NCBI RefSeq assembly: GCF_001577835.2
Contig: NC_029529.1
Coordinates: 10,923,380 to 10,987,379, forward strand
Length of the DNA stretch: 64,000 nt
Origin: Coturnix japonica
Lineage: Eukaryota > Chordata > Aves > Galliformes > Phasianidae
Direction: 5' to 3'
Each line of letters begins with the position of its first letter. Within the stretch, counting starts at the first letter, position 1. The notes beneath the pieces are model-generated. The model did not search any database. It was not told the origin of the DNA and was given only the letters and a program-made list of their open reading frames with translations. Below are positions 28,388-40,335 of this stretch, piece after piece. Position numbers and translations under genes: made by a program.

Positions 28388-31300
28388 TCAGACACTTGCC
28401 ATCCTGCTGCCACCCACAGAGGCCGAACACCGACCCGTTGAGGAGACCGTCCTTGTCCTCATGGCAGCACCTGCAATACAGGAGGACAAACAGCACACTG
28501 TGGGGCACAGCACTGGCAGCACACAGCAGGGTGAGCGTGCACAGCAGGGCTGAAAGTTTGTGGGGCACCTGGGACGGGCACTCACATGAGTATGGGGACA
28601 CGTATTGGCTGCCGTACTTGGGGTTGCGGCGCACCTTCTCTTTGGTGTGCTGAGCAGAGGGCTGGGGGGATTTGGTGCCTATAGGGCAGAAAGCAGAAGT
28701 GCTGTTAGCAGCAGGACGTGAGGCTGGGTCATAGGGCTGGTGGCACCTGAGCTTCAAGCACTGCTGGCTCAGGCTGAAGGTAACACAGCGCCCCAGGGCT
28801 GCTCACCTACCTGGGAAGTCCCTGCCTTGAGTGTTGGTCCCATTGGTGGCCTGTGAGTTTAGCCTGCCCTTGTAGATGATTCCATCAATGCCCAAAATAT
28901 CCACTTGACCCTACAGGGAGGAGCAACCAGTGCCATCCAGCATCCTACCCCAGCTGGTTTCCAGCACACACAGCATGAGAGAATGGGGCTCACGTTCTTG
29001 TAAGTGAGGTCTGCAGGGACTCCGAAGGGACAGACGGTGGTGAGGGAGCTGGAGGCAGATGGTGGCTGGGTGGGAGGTGTAGGATCCTGGCTCATCTGGT
29101 CGCTCCCTTCAGCCTCTCTGGGAAGGAAGCAATGACGTTACCATTCCTGCCAAGGAAAAAAGACCCCAGGAGGGGAGGCAGGGACGTGGTGGCACCTGGC
29201 AGATCTCACCTCCCTGACAGCTGCTGTGCCAGGCAGTTGGAGCCGCTGGTCTGATGGGACTGGAGGTGCATGCTGGCCTTCCGCACTGTCACCAAGGGCC
29301 TGCAGGACAAGGCAGAGCTGGGCAGTGCTCAGTAGTGCAGCGGTCTGACCCAGGGGCTGTACACTACTCACATCCTTGGGGCTGCAGCCAGAGGTCTGTC
29401 ACAGGACATGCACTTGGTGGGACAAGAGAGGTCCCTGCAACACAGGAACAGCTGCTCAGCATCCCACCAGTATGCAGGGACCATGTGAGGTCCCACAGAT
29501 GGCCAGAACCCCATAGGCAGGGTGGGACAAATAGGATCTGTGTGGGATGGACAGGGCTGGATGGGACAGGACTGGAAGTGGTGAAATGGGACAGAGGGAC
29601 AGGGTGGGGTGAAGTGGGACGTGATAAGAACCAGCAGCCCTCACCTCTTGAAGCTATTGGCACTGTTGGCATTAAGGTAAGGTCCATGGCAGTGGCACTG
29701 CTTGTCGAGCCTCCTAGTCTGCTGTCGCTGTGCCTGCAGTGAGCCAGCACCATACAGAACAAGTTCAGGGAGGGCAGAGGGACACCAGAGCAACACCCCG
29801 GGATACTCTCAGCCCTGGCACAAGGCAGGCTCAGGGCTTGCCCTCTCTTTGCAGACTCTACACAGGGGGACCATCCCCTGGACTGGCACATCCTTCCATC
29901 CTCCCTGGCTGCCACTGCTACCTTGGAGTTCATCTCTCTGATGTGCTCTGAAGCTTTATGCCTGTCCTGGCCATGCAGGAACATCCTCTGCAGCAAGTCC
30001 TGCATCATCTCGTTCAGCTGGCCCATGGTATTTTGCAACTCATCCTGGCTTGCTTTGGTCTCCAGTGTAGTCTCATCTTCTTTCTGAGTGGATACAGTGT
30101 CAGCCATTCCCAGCAGACCTCCATCCCCATCTGCCCATGCTCTGCTTCTTGAGTTGCCCCAACCCACAACACTCACACCCCATTCTAACAGCACACAGTC
30201 TGTAAAACCCCACCATGCTCAACTGCTCTGAGATGGGGACACACCAAGGCTGGACAGGGCTGCCTGCAGCCTGGACCTGACACTGACAACAGCACGAGTG
30301 GCTCCTGAGCTGAGGACAACACTCACCTGGGTGTCCATGGAGTCACCCCACAGCTGCTCTGCAACCTCCTGGAGTCTTATGCACTGCTCTTGTAGCTGTC
30401 CCACCTGGTTCAGCACCTCCCTGCCAAAATCTGACCCCTAGGAAGGATAAAACACGGCCCGTGTAAGGCACAATGAACCCACATGAGGTGGGCTCATAAG
30501 TGGCCCCAATGTGCTCCTGGTGAGTGGGGTGATGGGCAGCACCCCTGAGGCCTGGGAAACTGGGCACTTTCTCTCCTTTGTCCTACAGGTGCCTTACTTC
30601 TCCCTGCATCTTCTCCACAGCCGCATCCTCTGAGGTCCTCAGGCCAGCTGAAAACACACCAAAGCTTTGCTGCAGGCAGCGTGGCTGGGAGAAAGACAGG
30701 GACACGGGGGCTGCAGTGGAGTGAAGACTCAGCCAGGATGGCTGAGCACAGCCATGCCACATCTTGCACCTGGCAAAGCCCCAGTGGCTCAGCACAGCGC
30801 AGTGCAGATGTCAGCGCTCACCGTGCTGCTGAAGCGTGCTCTTGCTGCAGGTGATGCAGGTCTCCACATCCTCCTGCTGCTCTGACAGACAGCTCAGCCT
30901 GCACGGGGCCCTGAGGGCTGTTTTCTGTGAGGCCTCAGGGATGAGCTCCTGGCTGGAGAGGTTCTGAAATGAAACAGCCCCAAGGTTTAGGGGAGGGAGA
31001 AGAGCCCTGTGCTGTTCCAGAGCTGAAAGGCACTGCCAGACTCCAGCAAAGGAGCTGGTAACCAGGAGTATGTACAAACCTCACCAGCAGGCAGCCTGCA
31101 GAGTGAGCACAACACACCGGTCTGCCAGGGGAAGAAGTTCAGCTGCTGCCGCATCTCTGCCTGCAATCAGAAGATAAACCAGCCCTGCTGGGGCAGGGAG
31201 AGCCTGAGCAGCCCCTACACCAAACCTTGCCAACACACCCAACGCCGCCCTGTCCCCAGCCCTGCAGGCCAGTGCCAGGGATTTAGTACTTGCTTCCAGC

Positions 31301-32807
31301 CGCTTTGCCAGGCTCACCATTTGGCTCAGGATGCTCTGCAGGAGGTGGCTGTGCTTGTCCTGCTGTACTGCCTGCTCTCGCAGCTCCTCCAGCCCAGCCT
31401 GATAAACAGGGACATCAAAGGGCTCAGCACCCGCAGGGACTGAGACCACTATCAGTGTCAGCAGTGTCCAGCACAGCCATGGCTGGGCTCTGTGGCTGTG
31501 GGCACTGTTTCTCCATAACCCCTGGGCAGCTCCTGTATGTGGAGGTGCCCACAGAGCCTGACCCCCCTGCTGAGAGCTGTTAACCAGATGCTCAGCTCTA
31601 CTCACCTTCTGGAAATTGCCCTTCAGGAGCTGCAGCTCCTCCTGGAAGACCTGGATGGTGGTTTTCAGGGAGCAGGTGTTGGTGAGCACCTCCTGCAGCG
31701 TGTCTGTGACCTGAGGAACAGAGCCCAGCCAGACCCTATGAGCAGCACAGACCTTGGGCTGGAGGGGCTTTGGGATACAGAGTTCAGACCCAGAGGGGCT
31801 GCCACATCATCTGGTTCCAACCCCATTGCCATGGGCAGGGTTGGCAGACACAGGGGGGTCAGGCTGCCCAGGACCCCATCCTGCATGGTCCTGAATGCCC
31901 CATTCACCCACATCTTCTCTGGGCAAACTGAATTGCCTGTCGGCAGACACAAAGCCACAACACAATGTGAGCTTCATGCGATGAAAGGCAGCTCTGATGT
32001 TACCTGTTGTGTTTCCCACATAGGGCTTGAATTTTAACAGCCAAACAAACAGAACCTGTGCCGCGGCCTCATCTCCTATAGGAAGGATTGCTTTGGCATG
32101 GGGACAGCTTGCCCACAAGGCAGCTCTGCTGTCATCTGTTGCCTGTTCTACATTGGAAGGTTATGGGACGTGGTCCCTGGCAGCACATGGATACCCCATG
32201 GAAGGGACCCAGCAAATCAAAACCTCAAAGTTTAGCTGCTGGAGGAGCAGATAAAAAGCTGCTGGAGGGGCAGATAAAAAGGAGCCAAAAGCACCTTTGG
32301 CCAGTAGCAATGTTAACATACCACAGTCTAATGAAACCCCACAGCAAAGCTACCGTCACCTGCACTACAAATACAGCTCTGTGCTATGCCGGGTTCTCCA
32401 GTCCTGTCTCAGGGGACATCTCCAAGGACACAGAGGTGACACAGCACAGGATGCTGAGGATGGCCCCTCACCTTTGTCATCCCCTCCTCAATCATCTCAA
32501 CCCTCTTCATCAGCTGCACAACCTGCTCCGTGTCACTGGTCTGTGTGCCATGGTTCTGCCTAGAGCTCAGCGGTTCTGTTACACCCAGGGGCCCACCGGG
32601 ATGGAGCAGAACTCGGGGCTTCCCGCTGCCCTCGTGCTGCAGGAGACCCCTCTCGTCCTCGGAGAGGCTGGTGGCAGCATCCTGCAGCCTCAGGTGCTCC
32701 AGCAGCGCACGCAGGAGGAGCTGCAGGGCGCCGGCGTTAATGCTGCAGCCATGGGGGGTGCGGAAAGCGACCTCCGCCAGCTCCGCCAACGTGACGGCCA
32801 CGCTCAT
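28388..32807 (-). CDS. C16orf96: C16orf96-like coiled-coil protein (DUF4795 family, QRICH2-related)
   Basis: Minus-strand exons that join in frame: 32472-32807, 31606-31710, 31294-31398, 30822-30963, 30598-30647, 30327-30437, 29922-30083, 29645-29733, 29372-29434, 29210-29299, 28994-29117, 28811-28910, 28586-28678 and 28388-28470. They give about 550 residues. The N-terminus (MSVAVTLAELAEVAF...ALQLLLRALLEHL) resembles the C16orf96 start. The middle is heptad-rich coiled coil (VGQLQEQCIRLQEVAEQL, QNTMGQLNEMMQDLLQRMFL). The C-terminal half has a Cys-rich block (KQCHCHGPYL, TKCMSCDRPL), then VDILGIDGIIYKGRL and RRNPKYGSQYVSPYS, as in DUF4795 of C16orf96 and QRICH2. I recall human C16orf96 as about twice as long. 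QRICH2 is a sperm-flagellum protein; a similar role here is only inference. Position between UBALD1 and CDIP1 supports orthology. The third exon may use a GC donor, and a further candidate exon at 31085-31160 does not keep frame. Confidence 0.85.
31745..31935 (-). mobile_element. CR1 LINE fragment, minus orientation
   Basis: Minus strand contains CATTCAGGACCATGCAGGAT, GGGCAGCCTGACC, TGCCAACCCTGCCCATGGCA and GGGTTGGAACCAGATGATGT, typical of the last 200 bp of CR1. It lies in C16orf96 intron 1, just upstream of coding exon 2. Confidence 0.8.
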
Positions 32808-33052
32808 GCTGCTCCGGCGGCCCGGGCTGAGGTCACAGCCCCGTTACCCGGTGACAGCGCACGGTCCCGCCCCGCGGCTCCCGGCGGTTCGGGCTCACAG
32901 CGCCCTGACGGCCGGCAGAGGGGAGGGGGAGCCCGGCCCGCCCCGCTACGCCAGGCCGCGGCTCCGCAGGCCTCAGCCGGGCCCGCCCCGCAGCGCAGCG
33001 CTCCGCCCCGCAGCACGGAACGGACCGACACGGAGCACCGGGAAACGGCAGC
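32808..33052. promoter_or_regulatory. Divergent CpG-island promoter of C16orf96 and CDIP1
   Basis: The C16orf96 ATG (32807, minus strand) and an apparent CDIP1 first exon ending CGGCAGCG|GTACGTG at 33052 (plus strand) are only about 245 bp apart in dense CpG sequence, with no TATA box. This is a typical bidirectional promoter; the exact start sites are not visible. Confidence 0.65.
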
Positions 33053-36000
33053 GGTACGTGTCCGTGTGGGGCCGGGGAGCGGGACGGGAACCGAGAGGGG
33101 CACGGGAAACCGGGTCCGTGATACGGCACCGGGACGGGAAAGCGGAGGCCCAGCAGTGCGGGATGGAAGGGACGGAGCTGGGCTGGGAATAGGCCGAGCG
33201 GGTCCGTCATGCGGCCCTGCCCGGCGTCCTGGCACGGAGAGAAGCGCTGCGGATAACGGGGATGGGGATGGTGGTGTCCGTCAATGCGTTGGCAGCTCGC
33301 TATGAAATACAAGAGCCCCTTGCAGCTATTGGAGGCTGTTGTACAGCAGCACGTTCCCCGTTAGGAAATAATGGCAGGAGGCTTCAGCCGTGGGAGCAAC
33401 GAGGAATCGGTTCTGCCTCGGTTCTGCCTCCCACTGGGTTTGGAGCAGCGCTGCTATCGCTGTTATGGAGGCGTTGTGCTGCTGGATGGGAGCTGCAGGG
33501 CAGGATGGGCCCCTTGCATGTCCAAAGGAGCCACACTCAGGCTGGAACCTTTCTAAGTCCACTGCTCACACCTGTGCTTGCAGGGGTGACCATAATGTGC
33601 ATTCACAGCTAGGAACAAACCAACATCAGGTCACCGTGGGGAAGCACAGGGTGAAAACTTACCCAAAGGTTTTCCTGTCTGAATGGTGCAGCCGTGTCCA
33701 CACACACAGGAGATCCCTGGAGCATCTGGTGATGGGTCTGATCTGTTGTGCATGGAAAAAGAAAGAGAGCAACCTTATGAATGAATTCTGTAAGGTAGTG
33801 CTGTGCTGTGGGATGGGGCAGAAGGGGCTGTAACAAGGGTAGGATGGTGGAGCAGCTCTCCCAGCTGTGCCCCTCAGCTGGCACACAGAGCTCTGCTGGG
33901 CTCTGCTGGCTGCATCCATACAGAGCTGGGTCAGGGCAGTGCTCAGTACCTGCTGCTGTGACTGGGACAGGCAGCAGAAAGGGAACTTCTCTTTCAGAAC
34001 CTCAGCCCTTCCCAGGACAGAAGGCTGTGCAGAGTTATTGCTGTGCAGAGTTATTGCGTTCCATCAACAGGTCCAACACAACTTCGGTTCCTCCTGCTCT
34101 GACTGGAGTCTGTCTCAGCTGCTCTGACAGAGGGGAGGTGTCTCTGTTAGTGCCACATTTCATTGTCTGAGCAGTTTTGGAACAGCTGACCTCACTTTGT
34201 GCACATAAAGTCATGCAGTTGAAGTCATGCAGTGATGCAAAGCACAGCGACTGCTCTCCTTCAGGATGGAGCACAACCAGTGGATGCACCAACATCACAT
34301 TATGGGGGTTCCACATCCTCAAACAACCTCTCCCAGTGCCAGCTTCACTCACCAATATCAGAAGGGCTGCAGGCTGATGGTCTGAGGCAGTTCTACACGA
34401 AGGCACATTTACTTTGCAATGAGATAAGATGGATGGCTGCCAGCCCAGAGCAGGAGCACAGAGCATTTAAGTAACACAAAGATGAACATAATAACAAAGC
34501 CAGCAGGGCTGAGTTTAATTCCAGGCTTGGAGACAGGTTTGCCAGCTTCTAAGTGAAACATGGAAGGGCACAGCAGCCCCTCCCAGAGCAACCTGTGCAA
34601 AGCTGCTGAGAGCAGAGAACTGGAGGACACCAGGTGGGTGCTGATAGCATCATTATCTGATATTCTAAGAGGGGAACAGTTAATCACACAGTGCTCCTCC
34701 TTCTGCCCAGTGCATGAGGATGGTCATTTGTCACAAGAACTGAAGCTGTTCTGCTCATCTTTGTGCGGTTCAGGGTTGTTTTTCCACTTCTGGGGTCTGG
34801 TTTTGCAGCTGTTGGGAAGCAGAGATCTGCAGTTTGAAGGTGAGGTTTGTTCTCCCAGTGGTTTCAGAGCGAGGTGTGGGAGGTGCCAGTTCACAAACAC
34901 AGACGTGTGTACCTTTCTGCATCCAGACAACACATGACACAACTTCTCCTTGGGACACGATGTTCACGTTGCTGTTTTCCTGTTGTTCCTTGTATCAGTC
35001 CCACAACTTGAGAGCAGCAGCTCCTCACATCCCCAAAGGGAACACAGTTAACACAGGAGCCTTCAAAACCACAATCCACTTTCTCAGCAGTGCAGAGGCA
35101 CAGAGGCAGGGGCACTGCTTTTACTTATGGCACAGAACACTGATGGAAGCTCTCGGCTGCTGCTCAAACGTTGCATTCAGCTCATTCACTCCCAGTTGTC
35201 TCATTGCTGTGCTCTGATATCTGCTGTGTTCTAGGGGGGGAAAGGCTGCCTGGCAGCCCAGCGAGTGCAACAGGGCTGCAATGGAGATGGAACCATATCA
35301 TCTAGTCTAAGGTTATATGCTGAGGTGATGGGCTCTGCACCAAACATCCCCATTGTGCATGTCCCTCATCTGCTTTGATCCCACTGTCTGCATTTAGGCA
35401 GATCTCTGACAGCTTCTATTACCTCCGCAGCCCCGATCTGATGGGCCTTGGGGGGCAAGCGAGAGCCAAAGCCTTTTCTTCTTAACACGCTCTGAAGCAG
35501 TTGATTAGAAAGACACAGCCCCCTCAGTTGTCTGGGAGGAGCAGCCAAGCAATTGTATTAAAACATGAGCCCACGGTGCTCAGAAATCCCTTGTGTCCCT
35601 ACCCAAAGCCCCACAGCTGGAGAGTAGGTGTAATCTTTGAGATTACAGGCGAAGGTTGCCGTACCCAGGAGAATTATTGTACAATTGATTTCATTTAGGT
35701 CACAGAACAAAGATCGTCACGTGGAAAGACATCAGGAAAACTTAACCACAGCCTGAGCTTTCAGGGCAGGGTGGGAGTCCTGAGCCTTGATCCCCAGTAC
35801 AGCTGCTGTCTTGTGTTTCCTCCCCTTTTGTTCCCCCCACCCATGGCCATGTCTCAGCCCTTCCTTTAGCTGCATTTCCTGGTTTCTGAATGGGCTGTTG
35901 TTGGGCCAGTCCAGCTGATAAGAGCAAAGGGTTGTTTTGTTGTGTTGTTTCGCTGTTTTCTCCTCTCACCTGTTGTTACACCCTGCTTTCCTCTGTCCTC

Positions 36001-38574
36001 TTCCTTATTACTGAATATAAGTTATATCCCTTATATCCTTGCTTGATGGTTTTGGTCTTACAAAGAGCAATGCTCTTTCTGTTGCCTGTTTTGCCTTGAA
36101 AATACAGTTGGCTTTAAAAGCAGCAGATGTCCTTTATGTTTTCCCAAATTCAGTGGTTACCAAAAGAAATGCCTGTAATACAACAGAAAGCACAGTTAGA
36201 GCAGAACAACAAGGTCCCAGGCTGCAGCAAGTGAGGATTCACTCAAATACAGCAGCTGTGGGCAGAGAAAGAAAGGAAAAAAATCTGCTTTCCTTTAGAA
36301 GGCCTCAAGGAGGCAGGGATCTGCAGTGAGATGCCCTCACTTTCACTGCCAGCCCTTAAATGAGGGCTGGGAAGGGGTGGATCCTGGCTCCAGCCCTTCT
36401 GGTCACTCAGTGCATTGCATTGCATGCACCTGAGCTCCCCTGGGCTGGCCCTGCCTTCCTCCAGTTGCTCCATCACTGCTTTAAGTCATGGCAGCATTTC
36501 TATGGCAATACTCAGACAAAACCATCAGAGAACTCCAAGCAGGTGATACCCTAAGACGGTCAGTTGGGAAACTTTTGTGAGGCTCATGTTGGAGTGTTAG
36601 AAAGCTGATGTTCTTCATTGTCAGCCCATTGTCAGTAATCCTCCTGTTACACACAGCTTACACGACAACAGTTTATACACATCACCTGTGTTACACATTA
36701 GACATTTCCCAGAAGTATGTTACATATTCAGTGACCGATTCCAAGCAGGACCTCCTATTTCCTTAGTGCAAAGACTCAGCAGAACTTCCTTATCTCTCTG
36801 GGACTTGGCAAGGTCTCAGATCCTACACAAGCTGCTGCTCAACCCCAAAGCCTCCTTCATTGCTGAGGCCTTTAAGAAAAGCAGATGACAGTGAGTATTT
36901 CTCATCAGCCCTCTGGAAAAACACAAGGTGACACTGTGCTGCTAAATAGGAGTGTCAGCAGCTCGGCTGGTGCCAGGCAGCACTGCTGGGGGGGGGACAG
37001 AAATGCTGGTGTTCTGGAGGCTGCAGCTGGTCCTGCAGGGAGCTGTGGCTGAGGAAACATCAGTACTTGGACTTACATTGTGGAAGGAAAATGGGCCTGG
37101 AATCACCACCCGTGTATTCAGATCATCTGGTTGTGTTGCACAACCTGCAGGGGGGCTCTCATGGGCTCTGGGCACTGACTGGTTCTGGTGCTGAGTTGTG
37201 GCTCTGATCCCTCTGGGTGCTCCTCACCTCCAGCCGTGCTGGGAGCGATGTGTGGGGTGAGCTCTGTCTGCCATCAGCTCCTCATGGAGCTCGTGAGTGG
37301 AAATGGGCAGCAATGGGCTTTGTGCTTCTTACCCTGAGATTAAAGAAAGCATGGGAGGAACGGCTTCTGAGAGGCTTAAAAGCAGCAGCAGGCTTTGCTT
37401 TCCTTTCCTTTCCTCCAGGGAAGGACATGCACACAACATCTTGCTTTATGGATCTCTTTTAATAAGCAGGGTATTGCATTAGGAGTGGCTGAGCACGAGC
37501 AGAGCAGCTCATAAACATCCTCCCTTCCTCTGATGTACATCCCTTCGGGCCAGGGGCAGCTGCTGGGCCCACAGTGTTGGATGGTAACGACTGGTACCCA
37601 ACAGCAGGCTGTGCTCTGAGCTGCAGGCAGCAGCTCCTGGTGCTGGGGTGAGAACTGCTGCATTACGGGATGGCAATGCTTGTGGGGCTCACCTCCATGT
37701 GCTTTGTTACCAGTGGAAGGCAGAGCTGAGCAGTGATGGGATCTTTCCATGTGGGACAGAGCGGCTGCCCTGTAGGGCTGCAGTCCTGCAGGAGCCCCAT
37801 GCAGGGCAGGTGGGGTTTAGAAGAACAAACCCTTTTCTTTACGTCCCCAGTGAAGCTAAAAGGAGCACGGCCCAGTTTGTGGCTTTGTAGGTCACAGAAG
37901 GAGGAGGAGAGCTCTGCAGTGCTCGGTGTGCTGGGGATGGCTGTTGTGTGAGCCTCATGTGGGTTGTGTGCCTGCTTTTAAGGAACAAAATAGAGAGGAA
38001 GACGTTCCCCCAGCTGCCCCAGCATTGAGCTTGGAAGCAGCATGTCTGTATCATAATAGTTAACAGCTCTGGGTAGAGATATTACTCAGTAAATACTGAC
38101 ATCCTGGAGAGATGCGGTGGCTGTTTGGGTTCTGCTCAGCTCCATCTCAGCTGGTCCCCAGGGCACTGCAGCAGCACGGCCCCATGTGCCTCGTCCTGCC
38201 AGGGGGATTTGGATGGGGAGCTCCAAGCGCCTCCTCCCAGGCACTGACAGCAATGTCACAGTGTCCCCTGCCCTGTGCTCGATGGCAGCCTTCCCAAGCA
38301 CGGAGTGAACAGACTCTTGGTATGTTTCCCAATTTAGTCACGTCCTACCAGCTGTAACTGAGCCAGAGTAAACAGGAAAATCAGGTTGCTTGATGTCATT
38401 GCACTTCCTCGGAGTGCCAGGCCCACTTCTGGCTCCCATCCCTGCTGGGTCCCCCCCACAGCAGGAACGTGATTGCAGCACCAGCACGGGGCTGGTACCG
38501 GGCAGGGGGAGGTGGGGGCATTCAGCCAAGGCATCTCCACATCTGTAACCTGCTTGCTTTCTCCTTTTGCACAG
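33053..38574 (+). other. CDIP1 5' intron (about 5.5 kb)
   Basis: No gene or RNA recognised. Many short overlapping frames on both strands carry no domain. A CR1-like scrap may lie near 35285-35320. Confidence 0.55.
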
Positions 38575-38672
38575 GTTTGGTGGTGTAGGACACTTTCCAG
38601 GGTTCACTGCTGAGAACTGACGTTCCACCTCTGCCAAAACCGCTGAGCTCCTTGCAGCAAGGAAGAGGCCAG
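38575..38672 (+). other. CDIP1: CDIP1 non-coding 5' exon
   Basis: Bounded by a TTTTGCACAG acceptor and a CCAG|GTGAGC donor, with no long frame. It lies between the CpG-island exon and the ATG exon (38803-38901), where CDIP1 orthologues have 5' UTR exons. Confidence 0.6.
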
Positions 38673-38816
38673 GTGAGCTCTCAGCCATGGAGCCTGGCCC
38701 ACCTTGTGCTGGGATTTGGAGCTGTCACACTGTGCCACCCTGGGTTTGTTGCCCAGCTCGGGGCCTGCGGGCAGGCAGTCCGCTAACAGAGCTTCTTTGC
38801 AGGGCAGCCCTAAGCC

Positions 38817-40335
38817 ATGTCCAGCGACCCTCCGCCCCCCTACCCGGGACGCCCCTCAGCTCCGCCGATAGAGGAGAAGCACGGCCCACCCCCTGCAACA
38901 GGTACTGCATGTCCCAGCTGCCAGCTGGGTGCCTCTGCTGAGCGAGTGGGAGCAGGGGGAGCTCTGTGCTGCTGTGTGTGAATTTGGGCTTCTCATGGCC
39001 CAGGGTGGGAACTCTGGGCACGCTGCCCTGTGCCCTCTGTCTACTTCCCTCTGTTGCCACAGACCCTCCCTATGTGCTTTATTCCCCTTCCTCACAGTCC
39101 CTCCTTCTCGTGCTGTGTCCTCTGTCCCTGTAGGTTGCTCTGGATGCTCCTGCTGCCTCCTGCCCTGGCTGCTCACTCTGTGTTTCCTTTCAGATGGCAT
39201 CTCCCCAGCCATGGTGCAGCCCCAGGGGGCTCCCGTTCCTCCTCCTGAATTTGGACCGCCCCCATATGAGCCTCCACAGCCGGGCTTCGTGCCCCCACAC
39301 ATGCCCACAGACGGCTCCCAGCCCTACATGCCTCCTGGTGAGTGCGGGGAGCAGCTTCTGGCTACAGGGTGGTGCTGGGTGAGGGAAGGTGATGAATGGG
39401 GTCTGGGCAGGAGGGGGCACAGTGCCCACACACATAACTGCGGTCATGGTATGGCAGCAGGGCACGGTCCTTGGGGACACGGCCTTGTACCTCCTGCAAA
39501 GACGCATCTGTCCCGTTTCTGTTTCCCAGCAGGTTATTACCCCCCCCCAGGCCCTCACCCTCCCATGGGCTACTACCCTCCCCCTGGTCACTACCCACCG
39601 CCCGGCGGCCACACGGCGACAGTGCTCGTCCCTTCAGGGAGCGCCACCACAGTGACCGTGCTGCAGGGAGAGATCTTCCAGGGCGCCCCGGTGCAGACAG
39701 TGTGTCCCCACTGCCAGCAAGCCATCACCACCAAGATCTCCTACGAGATTGGGCTCATGAGCTTCCTGCTGGGCTTCTTGTGCTGCTTTGTGGGGTAGGT
39801 GCTGCCATAGCCCCACCAGGGCGATGCTCACTGTGTGCTGCTCCTGGTGACCCCAATGCCAGTGGCTGTGGCCGAGCTGTTGGGCAGCTCCCAGCTCTGT
39901 GGGGTGGCAGTGTGTGGAGCTGCGGGGAAGCTGCCTTCCCCAAAGATATTTTGTAAAGCCACCAGAGCTAAAGAGGCGGCGTGCAGGAGCCATCCAGCCC
40001 TGCGCCCAGACCTCGTGGTGCTGCAGGTTGGCAGCAGCAGGGGGTTGGGTTGGGTTGGGTTGGGTTGGGGGGTTGCTGCCATGGCTGGCTCACAGCAGCG
40101 AGTTCTCACCCCTTCTCCAGACCCAAGAGCAAACCCCAGGCTCAGCCCCTTGCCTGCTTTCCCTCCCCCACCCGCAGCTGGAGAGACAGAGCTCACAGCA
40201 CTCTGCATCTTCCTGTGCTCCAGGTGCGATCTCTGCTGCTGCCTCATCCCCTGCCTGTTCGATGACTTCAAGGATGTGACACACACGTGTCCCAACTGCA
40301 AGGCCTATATCTACACGTACAAGCGCATGTGCTAA
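38817..40335 (+). CDS. CDIP1: CDIP1, cell death-inducing p53 target 1 (LITAF-domain protein)
   Basis: Coding exons 38817-38901, 39194-39337, 39533-39794 and 40224-40335 (TAA) join in frame to give 200 residues. The N-terminal half is Pro-rich ([20 protein letters not shown], later repeated GYYPPPG units). The C-terminal half is a LITAF domain: [19 protein letters not shown], a hydrophobic membrane-inserting stretch ([16 protein letters not shown]), then [20 protein letters not shown]. The two CPxC knuckles would form the LITAF zinc site across the membrane-dipping helix. The family acts on the cytosolic face of late endosomes and lysosomes; CDIP1 is a p53-induced pro-apoptotic protein. Human CDIP1 is about 208 residues, close to this length. 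Upstream, 38575-38672 and a first exon ending near 33052 look like non-coding 5' exons. The third coding exon has a CAGCAG tandem acceptor, so an extra Ala is possible. The 3' UTR runs to a polyadenylation signal at 41647. Confidence 0.95.
40041..40072 (+). repeat. GGGTT pentanucleotide repeat (G-quadruplex candidate) in the last CDIP1 intron
   Basis: GGGG TT followed by repeated GGGTT units and ending in GGGGGG, six G-runs separated by TT. Fits the canonical intramolecular G-quadruplex pattern on the sense strand of CDIP1. Confidence 0.9.

Noticed and set aside
35285-35320. Possible CR1 scrap (TCATCTAGTCTAAGG)
   Set aside because: Too short and diverged to support as a separate element.
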